Shown piece by piece: positions 17,006 through 25,634 of a DNA stretch of 45,698 bases (the first letter of the stretch is position 1; each line of letters begins with the position of its first letter). Location: assembly GCA_016790695.1 (NCBI GenBank), contig JAEUOS010000036.1, positions 1 through 45,698 of the forward strand, given 5' to 3'. The DNA comes from Burkholderiales bacterium. GTDB lineage: Bacteria; Pseudomonadota; Gammaproteobacteria; Burkholderiales; JAEUOS01. The notes beneath the pieces are model-generated. The model was not told the DNA's origin, did not search any database, and saw only the letters and a list, made by a program, of their open reading frames with translations. The position numbers were made by a program, and so were the translations under genes.

Positions 17006-17791
17006 TCACACCGAGGTCAGGTGCATGCCGAAGTCGAGTTCGACGATCGCCCCGGTCATCATCGCCGCGCTGGTCACGAGCCAGTGGATGGTCTCGGCGA
17101 CCTCGTCGGGATGGCCGATGCGCTTCAGCGGCGAGGCGGCGATCTGGCGCGCGCGGCGCTCGGCGAAGGATTCCGGCGCCAGGCGCTCGACGAACCCCTG
17201 CTCGACCAGCACCGGGCAGACCGCGTTGACGCGCACCTCCGGCGCGAGCACGCGCGCGAGCGACAGCGTCAGGGTGTTGAGCGCTCCCTTGGACGCCGCG
17301 TAGGCGATCGACGAGCCGCTGCCGGCGATGCCGGCGCGCGAGGAGATGTTGACCACGGCGCCGCGGCCGCCGGCCTTCAGGTGCGGCGCGGCGGCGCGGA
17401 TCATCTGGAACGGCCCGATCGTGTTGACCGCGTAGATGCGCTGGAAGTCCGCGGCATCGAGGCCGTGCAGGTCGGGCTGCGGCACCATCTTGCTGATGCC
17501 GGCGGCGTTGACCAGCGCGTCGAGGCGCCCGAAGGCGGCGACGCTCGCCTCGACCAGGCGCACGCAGTCGGCGTCGATGCTGACATCGCCTTCGAGGGCG
17601 ACGGCGCGCTGCCCGGGCGCGGTCGCGGCCGCGCAGAGCGCCGCCGCCATCTCCCGCTGCGAGGCGTCGAGGTGGTTGACCGCAACCTGCCAGCCTTCAC
17701 CAATGAAGCGGCGCGCGGTCGCCGCGCCGATGCCGGAGGCGGCGCCGGTGATGAGGATGCTGCGGCGGGGGGATGCGGGGCTCGAGGTCAC
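17006..17791 (-). CDS. short-chain dehydrogenase/reductase, classical
   Basis: This 261-residue NAD(P)-dependent oxidoreductase has all classical SDR motifs: LITGAASGIGAATAR (residues 13-27), NAAG near 93, the catalytic Ser in VVNISSRAG, and the Tyr/Lys pair in AYAASKGALN. The C-terminus contains GHPDEVAETIHWLVTSAAMM, as in 3-oxoacyl-ACP reductase-like members. It starts with GTG, 36 bp downstream of the HIBADH-like gene in the same direction, so they are likely co-transcribed. It contrasts with the atypical SDR at 13081, which lacks the Lys. The substrate is a secondary alcohol or ketone of unknown identity. Confidence 0.9.
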   Translation of the reverse strand: MTSSPASPRRSILITGAASGIGAATARRFIGEGWQVAVNHLDASQREMAAALCAAATAPGQRAVALEGDVSIDADCVRLVEASVAAFGRLDALVNAAGISKMVPQPDLHGLDAADFQRIYAVNTIGPFQMIRAAAPHLKAGGRGAVVNISSRAGIAGSGSSIAYAASKGALNTLTLSLARVLAPEVRVNAVCPVLVEQGFVERLAPESFAERRARQIAASPLKRIGHPDEVAETIHWLVTSAAMMTGAIVELDFGMHLTSV

Positions 17792-17827
17792 GGGCGGCGG
17801 GGCTCCGGCGGCGGGAATGCGCGCATG

Positions 17828-18724
17828 TTACCGGGACGGCGCGGGCGCGCGCCGGACGCCGGCCAGGCCCTCGAGCACGCGGCACACCACGGCGGTGTCG
17901 TCGGCCGCCCGGCCCTGGCTCATCGCCGCGTGGTAGAGCGCGGTCGAGGCCGAGAACAGCGGCACCGGGCAGTGCAGGCTGTCGGCGAAGGCGCCGATGA
18001 TCGCGAGGTCCTTCATGAACAGGTCGACCCGCGCGGTCGGCTCGTCGTAGCGGTCGGCGACCATCAGCGGGCCGCGGATCTGGAACATGCGCGAGGTGCC
18101 CGCGCTGTCCTGCAGGGTGTCGTAGACCAGGCCCAGGTCCATGCCCGCCTTGCCGGCCAGGGTGAGCGCCTCGGCGGCGGCGACGTTGTGGATGTTGACC
18201 AGATGGTTGGCGAGGAACTTCATCACGCTGCCGCGGCCGAACGCGCCCAGGTAGACCTGCTTGCGCGACATGCCTTCGAGCGCCGGGCGCGCGCGCTCGA
18301 AGGCCTGCGCGTCGCCGCTGCCGAATACCACCAGGTCCTTCTTCGCCGCCTGCGCGCCGGTGCCGCTGACGGGACAGTCGAGCAGGATGCTGCCGCTGCC
18401 GTCGAGGGCGGCCGCCGCGGCCTGTTTGGCCTCGAGCGGCATGGTGCAGGTGTCGACCAGCACGTGCCCTGCCGCGCCCGCGCGCGCGACCTCGGCGTAG
18501 ACCGACTCGAACGCCTTGACGGTCGGCAGGGAGACGAAGGTGACCGCGGCCGCGCGCACGACCTCGGTCGCCGAGGCGAGCGCGCGGCCGCCGCCGGCCT
18601 CGAAGCGCGCGCGCGCGTCGGCGGCGATGTCGTGGCCGACGACCGCGTGGCCGGCGCGGAGGAGGTTGGAGGCGAACGCGCCGCCCATGATGCCCAGGCC
18701 CACGATTCCGATCGGTTGCGTCAT
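17828..18724 (-). CDS. NAD(P)-dependent oxidoreductase, 3-hydroxyisobutyrate dehydrogenase family
   Basis: This 298-residue beta-hydroxyacid dehydrogenase has the Rossmann motif GIVGLGIMGG at residues 6-15, the substrate loop DCPVSGTGAQAAKK, and the catalytic Lys in RGSVMKFLANHLVNIHN. The family oxidises 3-hydroxyisobutyrate, tartronate semialdehyde (in reverse) and similar beta-hydroxyacids. The start at 18724 is fixed by AAAGGA six bases upstream. It leads an operon with the SDR and the Bug receptor, and is divergent from the luciferase-like gene. Confidence 0.9.
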   Translation of the reverse strand: MTQPIGIVGLGIMGGAFASNLLRAGHAVVGHDIAADARARFEAGGGRALASATEVVRAAAVTFVSLPTVKAFESVYAEVARAGAAGHVLVDTCTMPLEAKQAAAAALDGSGSILLDCPVSGTGAQAAKKDLVVFGSGDAQAFERARPALEGMSRKQVYLGAFGRGSVMKFLANHLVNIHNVAAAEALTLAGKAGMDLGLVYDTLQDSAGTSRMFQIRGPLMVADRYDEPTARVDLFMKDLAIIGAFADSLHCPVPLFSASTALYHAAMSQGRAADDTAVVCRVLEGLAGVRRAPAPSR

Positions 18725-18801
18725 GTTGTCCTTTCGCTGTTCTTGGTACGGGTCGGGGCGTCGGCCACCGGCCGGCACCGGAACGCGCATCATGCCGCAA
18801 A

Positions 18802-18832
18802 GCGCCCGCGATCGGGCGCCCGCTGGTAGCAT
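18802..18832. promoter_or_regulatory. dyad and possible -10 in the divergent HIBADH/luciferase-like spacer
   Basis: GCGCCCG and CGGGCGC (18802-18819) form a perfect 7-bp dyad with a 4-base centre. Thirteen bases on, TAGCAT at 18827-18832 is a possible plus-strand -10 for the gene at 18881. A shared operator for both divergent operons is plausible, but the cognate regulator is not in the neighbourhood. Confidence 0.35.
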
Positions 18833-18880
18833 GCCGGTCGTGCGCGCCGGCGCGCGCGGCCGGCCACCAGCGGAGGACGA

Positions 18881-19912
18881 ATGCGATTCGGACTATTCGG
18901 CGGCGCCACCGCCCAGGGCAGCGATGTGGTCATCGACAGCAGCCGCGACTACCGGCACTACGTCGACTACGTCTGCGCCGCGGAGGCGCTCGGCTTTCAC
19001 AGCGTGTTCATGGTCGAGCACCACTTCACCGGCTTCAATCAGGTGTCGGCCTCGCTGACCTTCCTGTCGTACCTGGCCGCGCGCACCAGCCGCATGCGCC
19101 TGGGAACGGCCGTGGCGGTGCTGCCGTGGCACAACCCGGTGCTGCTCGCCGAGCAGGCGGCCACCGTCGACCTCCTCTCCGGCGGACGCCTGGACTTCGG
19201 CGTCGGGCGCGGCTACCGGCATTCGGAGTTCGCCGGCTTCTGCATCCCGATGGACGAGGCCGAGGAACGCTACAACGAGGCGCTCGCGGTGATCCGCAAG
19301 GCCTGGACCACGGACGGCCGCTTCTCCCACCACGGCCGCCGCTGGCACTACGAGGACGTGGTGGTCGAGCCGGCGCCGACGCAGCGGCCGCACCCGCCGC
19401 TGTGGGTGGGCGCCGGCAACCCGGAGGTGATCCGCGCGGTGGCGCAGGACGGCATCCGGGTGCTGCTCGACCAGTTGTCGACGCCCGAGGTGTCGGGCCG
19501 GCGCCTGGCCGCCTATCGCGACGCGGTCGAGGCGCAGGGTCGGACGTTCGACCCGATGCACGTGGGCCTGACGCGCGGCCTGCACCTCGCGCTGAACCGC
19601 GGCGAACGCGACCGCCAGCACGCGCTGCGCGCGCAGTTCCTCGACCACGTGCGGCGCCTGACGCTCAACCCGGCCGCGGCCATGGGCACGCTGGCGTCGG
19701 CCGCCGCCGCCGATCCGCGCGAGGCGACCGAGGCGACGACCCTGATCGGCGATCCGGACGAGATCATCGCGCGCCTGCGCGCGCTCGAGGCGCTCGGCAT
19801 CGAGTACGTGCTGCTGATGGACCTCGAAGGCTCGCTCGCGACGCTCGAGACCTTCGCCCGCGAGGTGATGCCGGCATTCGCGCCGCGCGCCGACGCGGCG
19901 GTCGCGGCTTGA
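18881..19912 (+). CDS. LLM-class flavin-dependent oxidoreductase (bacterial luciferase-like)
   Basis: This 343-residue TIM-barrel monooxygenase uses reduced flavin. Typical marks are MRFGLFGG at the first strand, HSVFMVEHHFTGF, RLGTAVAVLPWHNPVLLAEQ, LLSGGRLDFGVGRGY and the late IGDPDEIIARLRALEALGIE. The substrate of such enzymes ranges from alkanesulfonates and aldehydes to polyamines and cannot be told here. A strong ribosome site (GGAGGA) precedes the ATG by 3 bp. Reduced flavin could be supplied by a reductase such as that at 39155. It ends convergent to the DUF4340 gene. Confidence 0.9.
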   Translation: MRFGLFGGATAQGSDVVIDSSRDYRHYVDYVCAAEALGFHSVFMVEHHFTGFNQVSASLTFLSYLAARTSRMRLGTAVAVLPWHNPVLLAEQAATVDLLSGGRLDFGVGRGYRHSEFAGFCIPMDEAEERYNEALAVIRKAWTTDGRFSHHGRRWHYEDVVVEPAPTQRPHPPLWVGAGNPEVIRAVAQDGIRVLLDQLSTPEVSGRRLAAYRDAVEAQGRTFDPMHVGLTRGLHLALNRGERDRQHALRAQFLDHVRRLTLNPAAAMGTLASAAAADPREATEATTLIGDPDEIIARLRALEALGIEYVLLMDLEGSLATLETFAREVMPAFAPRADAAVAA

Positions 19913-19985
19913 AGCGGTAGCGGCCTGCGGCGGCGGCCCGAAGCGGCGGCGCCCTGCAGCGGCGCCGCGCGGCGCCTGCGCCCGC

Positions 19986-20003
19986 CCTGCCCGGCCCGGC
20001 AGG
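19986..20003. terminator. weak GC hairpin between convergent genes
   Basis: CCTGCC and GGCAGG pair around a 6-base loop in the 143-bp spacer between the luciferase-like gene and the DUF4340 gene. The spacer is otherwise low-complexity GC-rich DNA, including three CCGCGAC copies near 20010-20050. No T-run. Confidence 0.25.
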
Positions 20004-20055
20004 TGCAGCCCCGCCGCGACTGCCCCCGCCGCGACGTTCTCCGCGACGTCTTCCG

Positions 20056-21189
20056 CTACTTCTTTTTCTCGTCCTTCTTTTCTTCCTTCTTGAGCATGTC
20101 GTCGCGCTTCTTCAGCACGTCCTCGAGCTTGCCCTTGGGCACCAGCAGCGTGAAGCCGGACAGCGCCTTCTCGCGCGCGACGCGCTCGGTGAACCGCTTC
20201 GCCTCGTCGGCGGCGGCCTTCTCGCGCTTCTCCTTGGCATCGGCCTTCTCGTCGGGCGGCGCCGGAGCGGGCTTGACCACGCGCGCCGGCGTGCCCTCGA
20301 CGGCGACCTGGGCGAAATAGCGGTCCTTCTCGAGCTTGCCCAGCCGGATGCGGTACTCGAGGCCGTCGGTGGTGGTCGCGGTGATCTGCGGCCCGTCGGC
20401 GATGCCGGTGTCGGCGCCCTGCGCGGCGACGTCGGCGACTTCCACCTTCGCCAGCGCGAAGGTCGCCGCGTTGGCGCGCGCGCCGTCGAGTTCGCCGCCC
20501 TTGCCGTCGAGCACCCAGTTGGCGTCGAGGTTCTCGCGCGCGAGCCGGTAGCCGCCGTCGGCCAGCTTCACCTCGAGGCTCCGGATGTTCTCGACCGCGA
20601 AGCCGTCGCGCGCGACCCACTCCTCGGCGCTGCTCTGCGCCTGCTTCAGCGGGTCGGACACGAGGATGACGCGCGCGGGCTCGGCCGGCAGCATCACGTA
20701 GCGGCCGTCGCCGAGCGCCTTGGTCGCATCGCCCTCGGGCGGCGACTTGAAGTACTTCTTGCCGACCAGGAGCTCGGCCAGCGTCTTGCCGTCCTTGCCC
20801 TTGAAGGTCACCAGGGTCGCCGCGCCATCGCCCTTGCCCGGCGCGGCGAGCTGCATGCGCGCGCGGTCCTTCTCGCCGATCGGCTCGGTCTGGCCGGTCT
20901 TGAGTTCCAGGAGCTTGACCACGAGCTCGCCGACGCGCTCGATGTCGGCGGGAAAGCCGCCGCGCTCGGCGATCGCCCAGCCGGCGCCCTTGCGCTCGAG
21001 ATTGATCGTGCCCTTGGCGTCCTGCACGGTGATGCGCTCGACCTCGGCCGCCTTGAGCTGCGGGAACAGCACCTGCCCCAGCGCGCGCGCGTTCGACGAG
21101 GACTCGCCCTCGCCGCGCAGCAGGTAGAGCGAGCCGGCGCCGGCCGCCAGGGCCAGCACGATCAGGATGAGTACGACGCGATTGCCCAT
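20056..21189 (-). CDS. DUF4340-family membrane-anchored protein of the Gld-type ABC operon
   Basis: This 377-residue protein has one N-terminal membrane helix (residues 3-24, NRVVLILIVLALAAGAGSLY) and a large exported region: repeats of beta-rich DUF4340 segments (VERITVQDAKGTINLERKGA, LLVGKKYFKS, GDGRYVMLPAEPARVILV). The tail has a highly charged coiled stretch and ends in a Lys/Glu-rich run. The start at 21189 is set by GGAG at the end of gldG and a 5-bp gap. DUF4340 proteins commonly follow GldG-like genes in proteobacteria; the role is unknown, plausibly an outer part of the ABC complex. Confidence 0.88.
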   Translation of the reverse strand: MGNRVVLILIVLALAAGAGSLYLLRGEGESSSNARALGQVLFPQLKAAEVERITVQDAKGTINLERKGAGWAIAERGGFPADIERVGELVVKLLELKTGQTEPIGEKDRARMQLAAPGKGDGAATLVTFKGKDGKTLAELLVGKKYFKSPPEGDATKALGDGRYVMLPAEPARVILVSDPLKQAQSSAEEWVARDGFAVENIRSLEVKLADGGYRLARENLDANWVLDGKGGELDGARANAATFALAKVEVADVAAQGADTGIADGPQITATTTDGLEYRIRLGKLEKDRYFAQVAVEGTPARVVKPAPAPPDEKADAKEKREKAAADEAKRFTERVAREKALSGFTLLVPKGKLEDVLKKRDDMLKKEEKKDEKKK

Positions 21190-21194
21190 GATTC

Positions 21195-23102
21195 TCACGC
21201 TCCTGCGGCGGCGGGCGCCGGCGGTGCCGGCCGCGCGGTGGCGCGCCGCTGCCGCGCGACCGCCATGCCGATGCCGAACAGCGCGACCAGCGTCGGCACC
21301 GCGGCGATGTTGACCACCTTGGTCCAGAACTGCAGCGCCTCGGCGTCCTGGCGCAGGTCCTTGCGCAGGTCCTTCAGCTCGCGCCGCGTCTGCAGGACGC
21401 GCTTGCGGAAGCGCTCGAGCTCGGCCTGCTGCTCGGGCGTGAGGATCTGCGCCGACTTGGCGTCGCCGCCGGGACGCTGCAGCTTCTGCATCTTCTCGGT
21501 GGTCTGCTGCAGGTCGTCCTCCATCGACTTGATCTTGCCGAAGTACTGCTTCTGCGCGTTGCTCTCCATCTCGCGCACCACCGTCAGCGGGCGGAAGATC
21601 GACGTGCGCGTGCGCAGCGTCGACAGGTCGTCGCCGGCGGCCGCCTGCTCGAGCAGGCCCTGGGCGAACGCGAGATTGCCGTTCGACGGGATGACCACGC
21701 GCTGGCCGAAGATGTTCTGCACCTCCACCGCGGCGCCGTCGGCGAGCATGTCGGCGTCGGCGACGAGCACCACCGCATTCTCGGCCGCGGCCTCCTTGAG
21801 CTGCGGCGGCGCCTCGGCCTTCTTGGCGTCCTTGGCCTCGTCCTTCTTGCCGAGCGGCTCCGGCTGGCCCTCGGGGAAGGCGGTCTTGAACTTGCCGGTC
21901 AGGCGCACCGCGAGCGGCAGGCTCTTGTTGGTCGGCACGAAGCCCTTGGTCGCGGTGTCGCCCGAGAGCGAGGCGACGATGCTGTCGACGAACATGTTGT
22001 TGGGCGAGGAGCGCATCAGCTCGGTCACGGTGAGGCCGGCCGCGGGCTTGATGTCGAACGCGCCCGAGAACGCGAGCAGCAGGGTCTCGATCTGGCCGGT
22101 CGCGATGTCGTCGCGGTTCATCGCCGTGCGGTTCAGGGTCAGGATGGTCGGCGTGGTGCGCTGCCCCTGCCCGGACGCGTAGGTGACGTCGGCCAGCACC
22201 TTGCCCAGCTCCATGTTCACGCCCCAGGCCTTGAACAGCCGCGGCAGGTTCGACTGTCCGGGCTGGCCCTGCGCCATCGGCATCATCGGGTTGGGCTGCT
22301 GGTCGAAGTACATGTGCGGATCGACGAAGGCGATCAGCTTGCCGCCGCGCAGCACGAACTGGTCGAGCGCGTACTCGGTGCGCTCCATGATGTCGCGCGG
22401 ATGGATCAGCAGCAGCGTCTTGATCGCCGGATCGATGGTCTCGGCCGTGATCGGGATGTTCTTCACCTCGAAGTCGCGCTTGAGCTCGCCGGCCAGCACC
22501 CACGGCTCGGTCGGCTGGCGCGTCATCATGTTGAACGGCGCCCCCATCACCGGCACCGCGCTCATGACGCCGATCACCGGGCGCTCGCTCGAGGCGACGC
22601 GGGCGATGGCGCGGATCAGGTCGTACTCGAGCAGCCGTTCGCGCTGCGGGTTGACGCCGGCGATCGCCTCCTTGCGGTCGAGGCGCGAGACGGTGAGCCC
22701 GAGGTAGAACTGCTCGCCGGTGTTGAGCGTCTGCGGCTCGACGCCGTCGAGCTGCGCAGCGTCCTCCTCGTCGGAATCCGGCTTGGGGTTGTACTTCTCG
22801 ATGACCAGGTTGGCACCGGCCTCGGCCTTGAACTCGCGCAGCAGGTCCTCGACGCGCTGCGCGAAGCTCTTCAGCTGCACCGGCATCGCGGCGTCGCCCT
22901 TGGAGATGTACAGGCGCACCTTGACCGGGCCGTCGAGCTTGCCGAGGATCTTGCGCGTGCCCTCCGAGAGGGTGTAGATGCGGCCTTCGGTGAGGTCGGC
23001 GCGCACCGCCGCGCGCGAGGCGAGGAAGTTGGCCGCCACGAGCAGCAGGAACAGCGCGACGAGGCCGACGGCCGAATAGAGGAGCGATTGGGTCTTGTTC
23101 AT
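21195..23102 (-). CDS. gldG: GldG-family protein (ABC-type auxiliary/periplasmic component)
   Basis: This 635-residue protein has an N-terminal helix (residues 7-28), a large periplasmic ABC_transp_aux-type region (GRIYTLSEGTRKILGKLDGP and VRLYISKGDA, then a Rossmann-like core with LLLIHPRDIMERTEYALDQF and AFVDPHMYFDQQPN), a coiled coil near residues 540-590, and a C-terminal helix near 597-615 followed by a Pro/Ala tail. In Flavobacterium GldG works with GldA and GldF in gliding motility; in proteobacteria the function is unestablished. It lies 13 bp after gldF and 5 bp before the DUF4340 gene. Confidence 0.88.
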   Translation of the reverse strand: MNKTQSLLYSAVGLVALFLLLVAANFLASRAAVRADLTEGRIYTLSEGTRKILGKLDGPVKVRLYISKGDAAMPVQLKSFAQRVEDLLREFKAEAGANLVIEKYNPKPDSDEEDAAQLDGVEPQTLNTGEQFYLGLTVSRLDRKEAIAGVNPQRERLLEYDLIRAIARVASSERPVIGVMSAVPVMGAPFNMMTRQPTEPWVLAGELKRDFEVKNIPITAETIDPAIKTLLLIHPRDIMERTEYALDQFVLRGGKLIAFVDPHMYFDQQPNPMMPMAQGQPGQSNLPRLFKAWGVNMELGKVLADVTYASGQGQRTTPTILTLNRTAMNRDDIATGQIETLLLAFSGAFDIKPAAGLTVTELMRSSPNNMFVDSIVASLSGDTATKGFVPTNKSLPLAVRLTGKFKTAFPEGQPEPLGKKDEAKDAKKAEAPPQLKEAAAENAVVLVADADMLADGAAVEVQNIFGQRVVIPSNGNLAFAQGLLEQAAAGDDLSTLRTRTSIFRPLTVVREMESNAQKQYFGKIKSMEDDLQQTTEKMQKLQRPGGDAKSAQILTPEQQAELERFRKRVLQTRRELKDLRKDLRQDAEALQFWTKVVNIAAVPTLVALFGIGMAVARQRRATARPAPPAPAAAGA

Positions 23103-23115
23103 GTTGGCAGCGCTT

Positions 23116-23862
23116 CTACGAGCGGCGGTTGCGGATGACCAGCGCGGTCGCGAACAGCGCGAAGCCGGTCACCGACAGGAAGAACAGCAGGTCGCGCGAG
23201 TCGACCACGCCCTTCTGGAAGCCGTCGAAATGGGTCATCACCGAGAATGCGGCGACGGTCTCGATCACCGTCGGGCTGGCCCAGCGCGTCATCATGTCGG
23301 TGACCGGATTGAAGCCGGCCAGGATCAGGAACAGGCACAGCACCACGGCCAGGATGAAGGCGACGACCTGGTTGCGCGTCATCGCCGAGGTGAAGCCGGC
23401 GATCGCCAGGTACGCGCCGGCGAGGAAGAAGCTGCCGAGGTAGCCGGCGGCGACCTGCCCGTTGTCGGGATCGCCGAGCCAGTTGACGGTGATCACCACC
23501 GGGAAGGTGAGCAGCAGGGCCAGGCCCAGGAACAGCCACGAGGCCAGGAACTTGCCGAGGATCGCCTCCCACACCGTCAGCGGCATGGTCAGGAGCAGCT
23601 CCATGGTCCCGGAGCGGCGCTCTTCGGACCACAGGCGCATGCCGACCGCCGGCACCAGGACCAGGTAGAGCCACGGGTGCCAGGCGAAGAACGACGCCAG
23701 GCTGGCCTCGCCGCGCTCGAAGAAGCTGCCGACGGTGAAGGTGAAGAACCCGGTCAGGAGCAGGAAGATCACCAGGAACACGTAGGCGACCGGCGAGCCG
23801 AAGTAGGACACGATCTCGCGCTTGGCGATGGCGCGGATGTGGGCGAGGGATCGGTTGCTCAT
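23116..23862 (-). CDS. gldF: ABC-2 type permease, GldF family
   Basis: This 248-residue integral membrane protein has six predicted helices, beginning with IAKREIVSYFGSPVAYVFLV and including LYLVLVPAVGMRLWSEERRSGTM, the cytoplasmic coupling segment of ABC-2 permeases, and LLLTMPLTVWEAILGKFLAS. The ATG at 23862 overlaps the stop of the ATPase gene (ATGA), showing translational coupling. The longer upstream frame is rejected because it runs through gldA. Confidence 0.9.
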   Translation of the reverse strand: MSNRSLAHIRAIAKREIVSYFGSPVAYVFLVIFLLLTGFFTFTVGSFFERGEASLASFFAWHPWLYLVLVPAVGMRLWSEERRSGTMELLLTMPLTVWEAILGKFLASWLFLGLALLLTFPVVITVNWLGDPDNGQVAAGYLGSFFLAGAYLAIAGFTSAMTRNQVVAFILAVVLCLFLILAGFNPVTDMMTRWASPTVIETVAAFSVMTHFDGFQKGVVDSRDLLFFLSVTGFALFATALVIRNRRS

Positions 23863-24812
23863 TTCTTCACCGTGTCGGGCAGGGTCAGGCGGCGGAACAC
23901 CTCGTCGAGCTGTCCCTCCTCGGTGCGCAGCTGCTCGATGCGCCAGTGCTCGCGCTCGGCGAGCTCGATCACCGCGGCCGCCAGCAGCGGGGCGGCCGCC
24001 TTGTCCTTCGGATACGCGCGCACCGCGGCCGGCCCGGCGCCGGCGACGGCCTCGCAGCGCGCCACCAGCGGCAGCGCGCCGAGGCGCTCGGCGAGCAGCG
24101 CGGCATCGGTCGCGCGCACGGCCAGCGTCACCGCGCCGGCGGCCTCCGACATCGCCTTGAGCTCCTCGGGCGTGCCGTTGGCGACGATGCGGCCGCGGTC
24201 GATGATGATCGCCCGCGTGCAGGCCGCGTCGACCTCCTCCAGGATGTGGGTCGAGAACACCACCGCCTTGGTCTTGCCCATCTCGCGGATCAGGTTGCGC
24301 ACCTCGTGCTTCTGGTTCGGGTCGAGGCCGTCGGTGGGCTCGTCCATGATCAGCACGTCGGGGTCGTGGATCAGCGCCTGGGCCAGGCAGGTGCGGTGCC
24401 GGTAGCCCTTCGACAGCGTGTCGATCGACTGGTAGAGCACGCTGTCGAGGAAGCACAGGTCGACGACCCGGTTGACCGCGCGCTTGCGCGCGTCACCGTC
24501 GATGCCGCGCAGTTCGGCGACGAACATCAGGAAGCCGTGCACGGTCATGTCGCCGTAGGACGCCGCGCTCTCGGGCAGGTAGCCGATCAGGCGCTTGGCG
24601 GCGATCGGGTCGGACACCACGTAGTGGCCGCCGACGCTGACGCGACCGGCGGTCGGCGGCAGGAAGCCGGTGATCATGCGCATGGTGGTCGACTTGCCGG
24701 CGCCGTTGGGCCCGAGGAAGCCCAGCACCTCGCCGCGCTCGACGTTGAAGGACAGGTTGTCCACCACCGTCTTGCGACCGAAGGTCTTGGTGAGGTTCTC
24801 GATTCGTATCAT
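23859..24812 (-). CDS. gldA: ABC transporter ATP-binding protein, GldA-like
   Basis: This 317-residue ATPase has Walker A GPNGAGKST near residue 38, the Q-loop region, a family-variant signature LSKGYRHRTCLAQALIHDP in place of LSGGQ, Walker B VLIMDEPTDGLDP, and the switch His in FSTHILEEVD. The C-terminal about 80 residues form the extension common to GldA/CcmA-type ATPases. The start at 24812 (MIRIENLTKTFG) is chosen over a longer frame rich in Pro/Thr; AAAGAG precedes it. It powers the GldF permease encoded next. The upstream spacer has TTGACT (minus strand, near 24890) as a possible -35. Confidence 0.92.
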   Translation of the reverse strand: MIRIENLTKTFGRKTVVDNLSFNVERGEVLGFLGPNGAGKSTTMRMITGFLPPTAGRVSVGGHYVVSDPIAAKRLIGYLPESAASYGDMTVHGFLMFVAELRGIDGDARKRAVNRVVDLCFLDSVLYQSIDTLSKGYRHRTCLAQALIHDPDVLIMDEPTDGLDPNQKHEVRNLIREMGKTKAVVFSTHILEEVDAACTRAIIIDRGRIVANGTPEELKAMSEAAGAVTLAVRATDAALLAERLGALPLVARCEAVAGAGPAAVRAYPKDKAAAPLLAAAVIELAEREHWRIEQLRTEEGQLDEVFRRLTLPDTVKK

Positions 24813-24995
24813 GCTCTTTGGATGCGTTGTGGTGGAGCGTGGCGGCGGCGGAAAAAACCGCGAGGGAAAATAAGGCCTGCACAGAGTCAATTCAAGGTCC
24901 GCGAACCCCGGGAAAACCCTGTGTCACGGCGGCACGGGCTCCTCAACCCGCATGCGCCGCCGCCGTTGGGCGACGGTCGCGGGGAAAGCCGCGCA

Positions 24996-25487
24996 TTAGA
25001 ACACGCCGGCGGCCAATCCAGAAGACAGGAGCGCTCCGGCTTCCTCGCAGCGCATCGCGTCGTCGGCCCCGATGTGCTTGGGCGCGGCGATCGCCTCGGG
25101 GGTCTGGGCGCGGGTGCACACCACCAGCGGCGGTGCGACGGCCCGCAGGCGCCAGCCGGTGGCGATGCGCTCGATCTGGCGCGCCGCGCCCTGGCCGTCG
25201 CTGCCCGCGCAGATCAGTGCCGCGTAGGCGCGCGCGTTGACGCGGTCCAGGACGGGGTAGTAGCAGCGGTCGAAGAAGTCCTTCATCAGCCCCGCCATCG
25301 AGCCCAGGTTCTCCGGCGTGGCAAAGAGGTAGGCATCGGCCGCGATCACGTCCTCCGGCCCGGCGGCGCCTGCCTGCAGGAGCCGCACCGTCACGCCCGG
25401 TTCGGCCCGCGCGCCGCGCGCGGCCGCCTCCGCCATCTGGCGCGTGCCGCCGGTCATGGAGTGGTAGACGATGAGCAGGGTCTTCAC
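24996..25487 (-). CDS. flavodoxin-family/NAD(P)H:FMN-type flavoprotein
   Basis: This 163-residue flavodoxin-fold protein shows the phosphate-binding loop VYHSMTGGTRQMAEAAARGA (residues 7-26), an FMN-contact loop FATPENLGSMAGLMKDFFDR and a core strand YAALICAGSDGQG. It begins at GTG 25487; no good ribosome site is seen, but the first strand starts immediately. Short flavodoxins act as one-electron carriers or small quinone/FMN reductases; here it could serve the oxidoreductases nearby. It lies alone on the minus strand, 183 bp before the gldA start and divergent from the crotonase gene. Confidence 0.82.
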   Translation of the reverse strand: MKTLLIVYHSMTGGTRQMAEAAARGARAEPGVTVRLLQAGAAGPEDVIAADAYLFATPENLGSMAGLMKDFFDRCYYPVLDRVNARAYAALICAGSDGQGAARQIERIATGWRLRAVAPPLVVCTRAQTPEAIAAPKHIGADDAMRCEEAGALLSSGLAAGVF

Positions 25488-25634
25488 GATCGCGGCGCCG
25501 CGCGGGTGGCGCGCGCGGGCGCCACGGCGGCCAATGTATCACCGGCGCCGCCGCGCGCCCGACGCGCGGTGGAACGCGGTGGAATAGACTGCCGGCCGTC
25601 GCGGGGACTTGCGCCCGCACCCAGGAGAGGCGAC

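Noticed and set aside
15725..18829. 1034-codon plus-strand frame
   Set aside because: It lies opposite the Bug, SDR and HIBADH-like genes, each with clear motifs and starts; composition is Arg/Ala/Gly-rich without domains.
24840..24880. Run of A/T near 24850-24880 as an intrinsic terminator
   Set aside because: The A-run within GCGGAAAAAACCGC has only a 3-4 bp stem and lies in the gldA leader with no upstream plus-strand gene to end.
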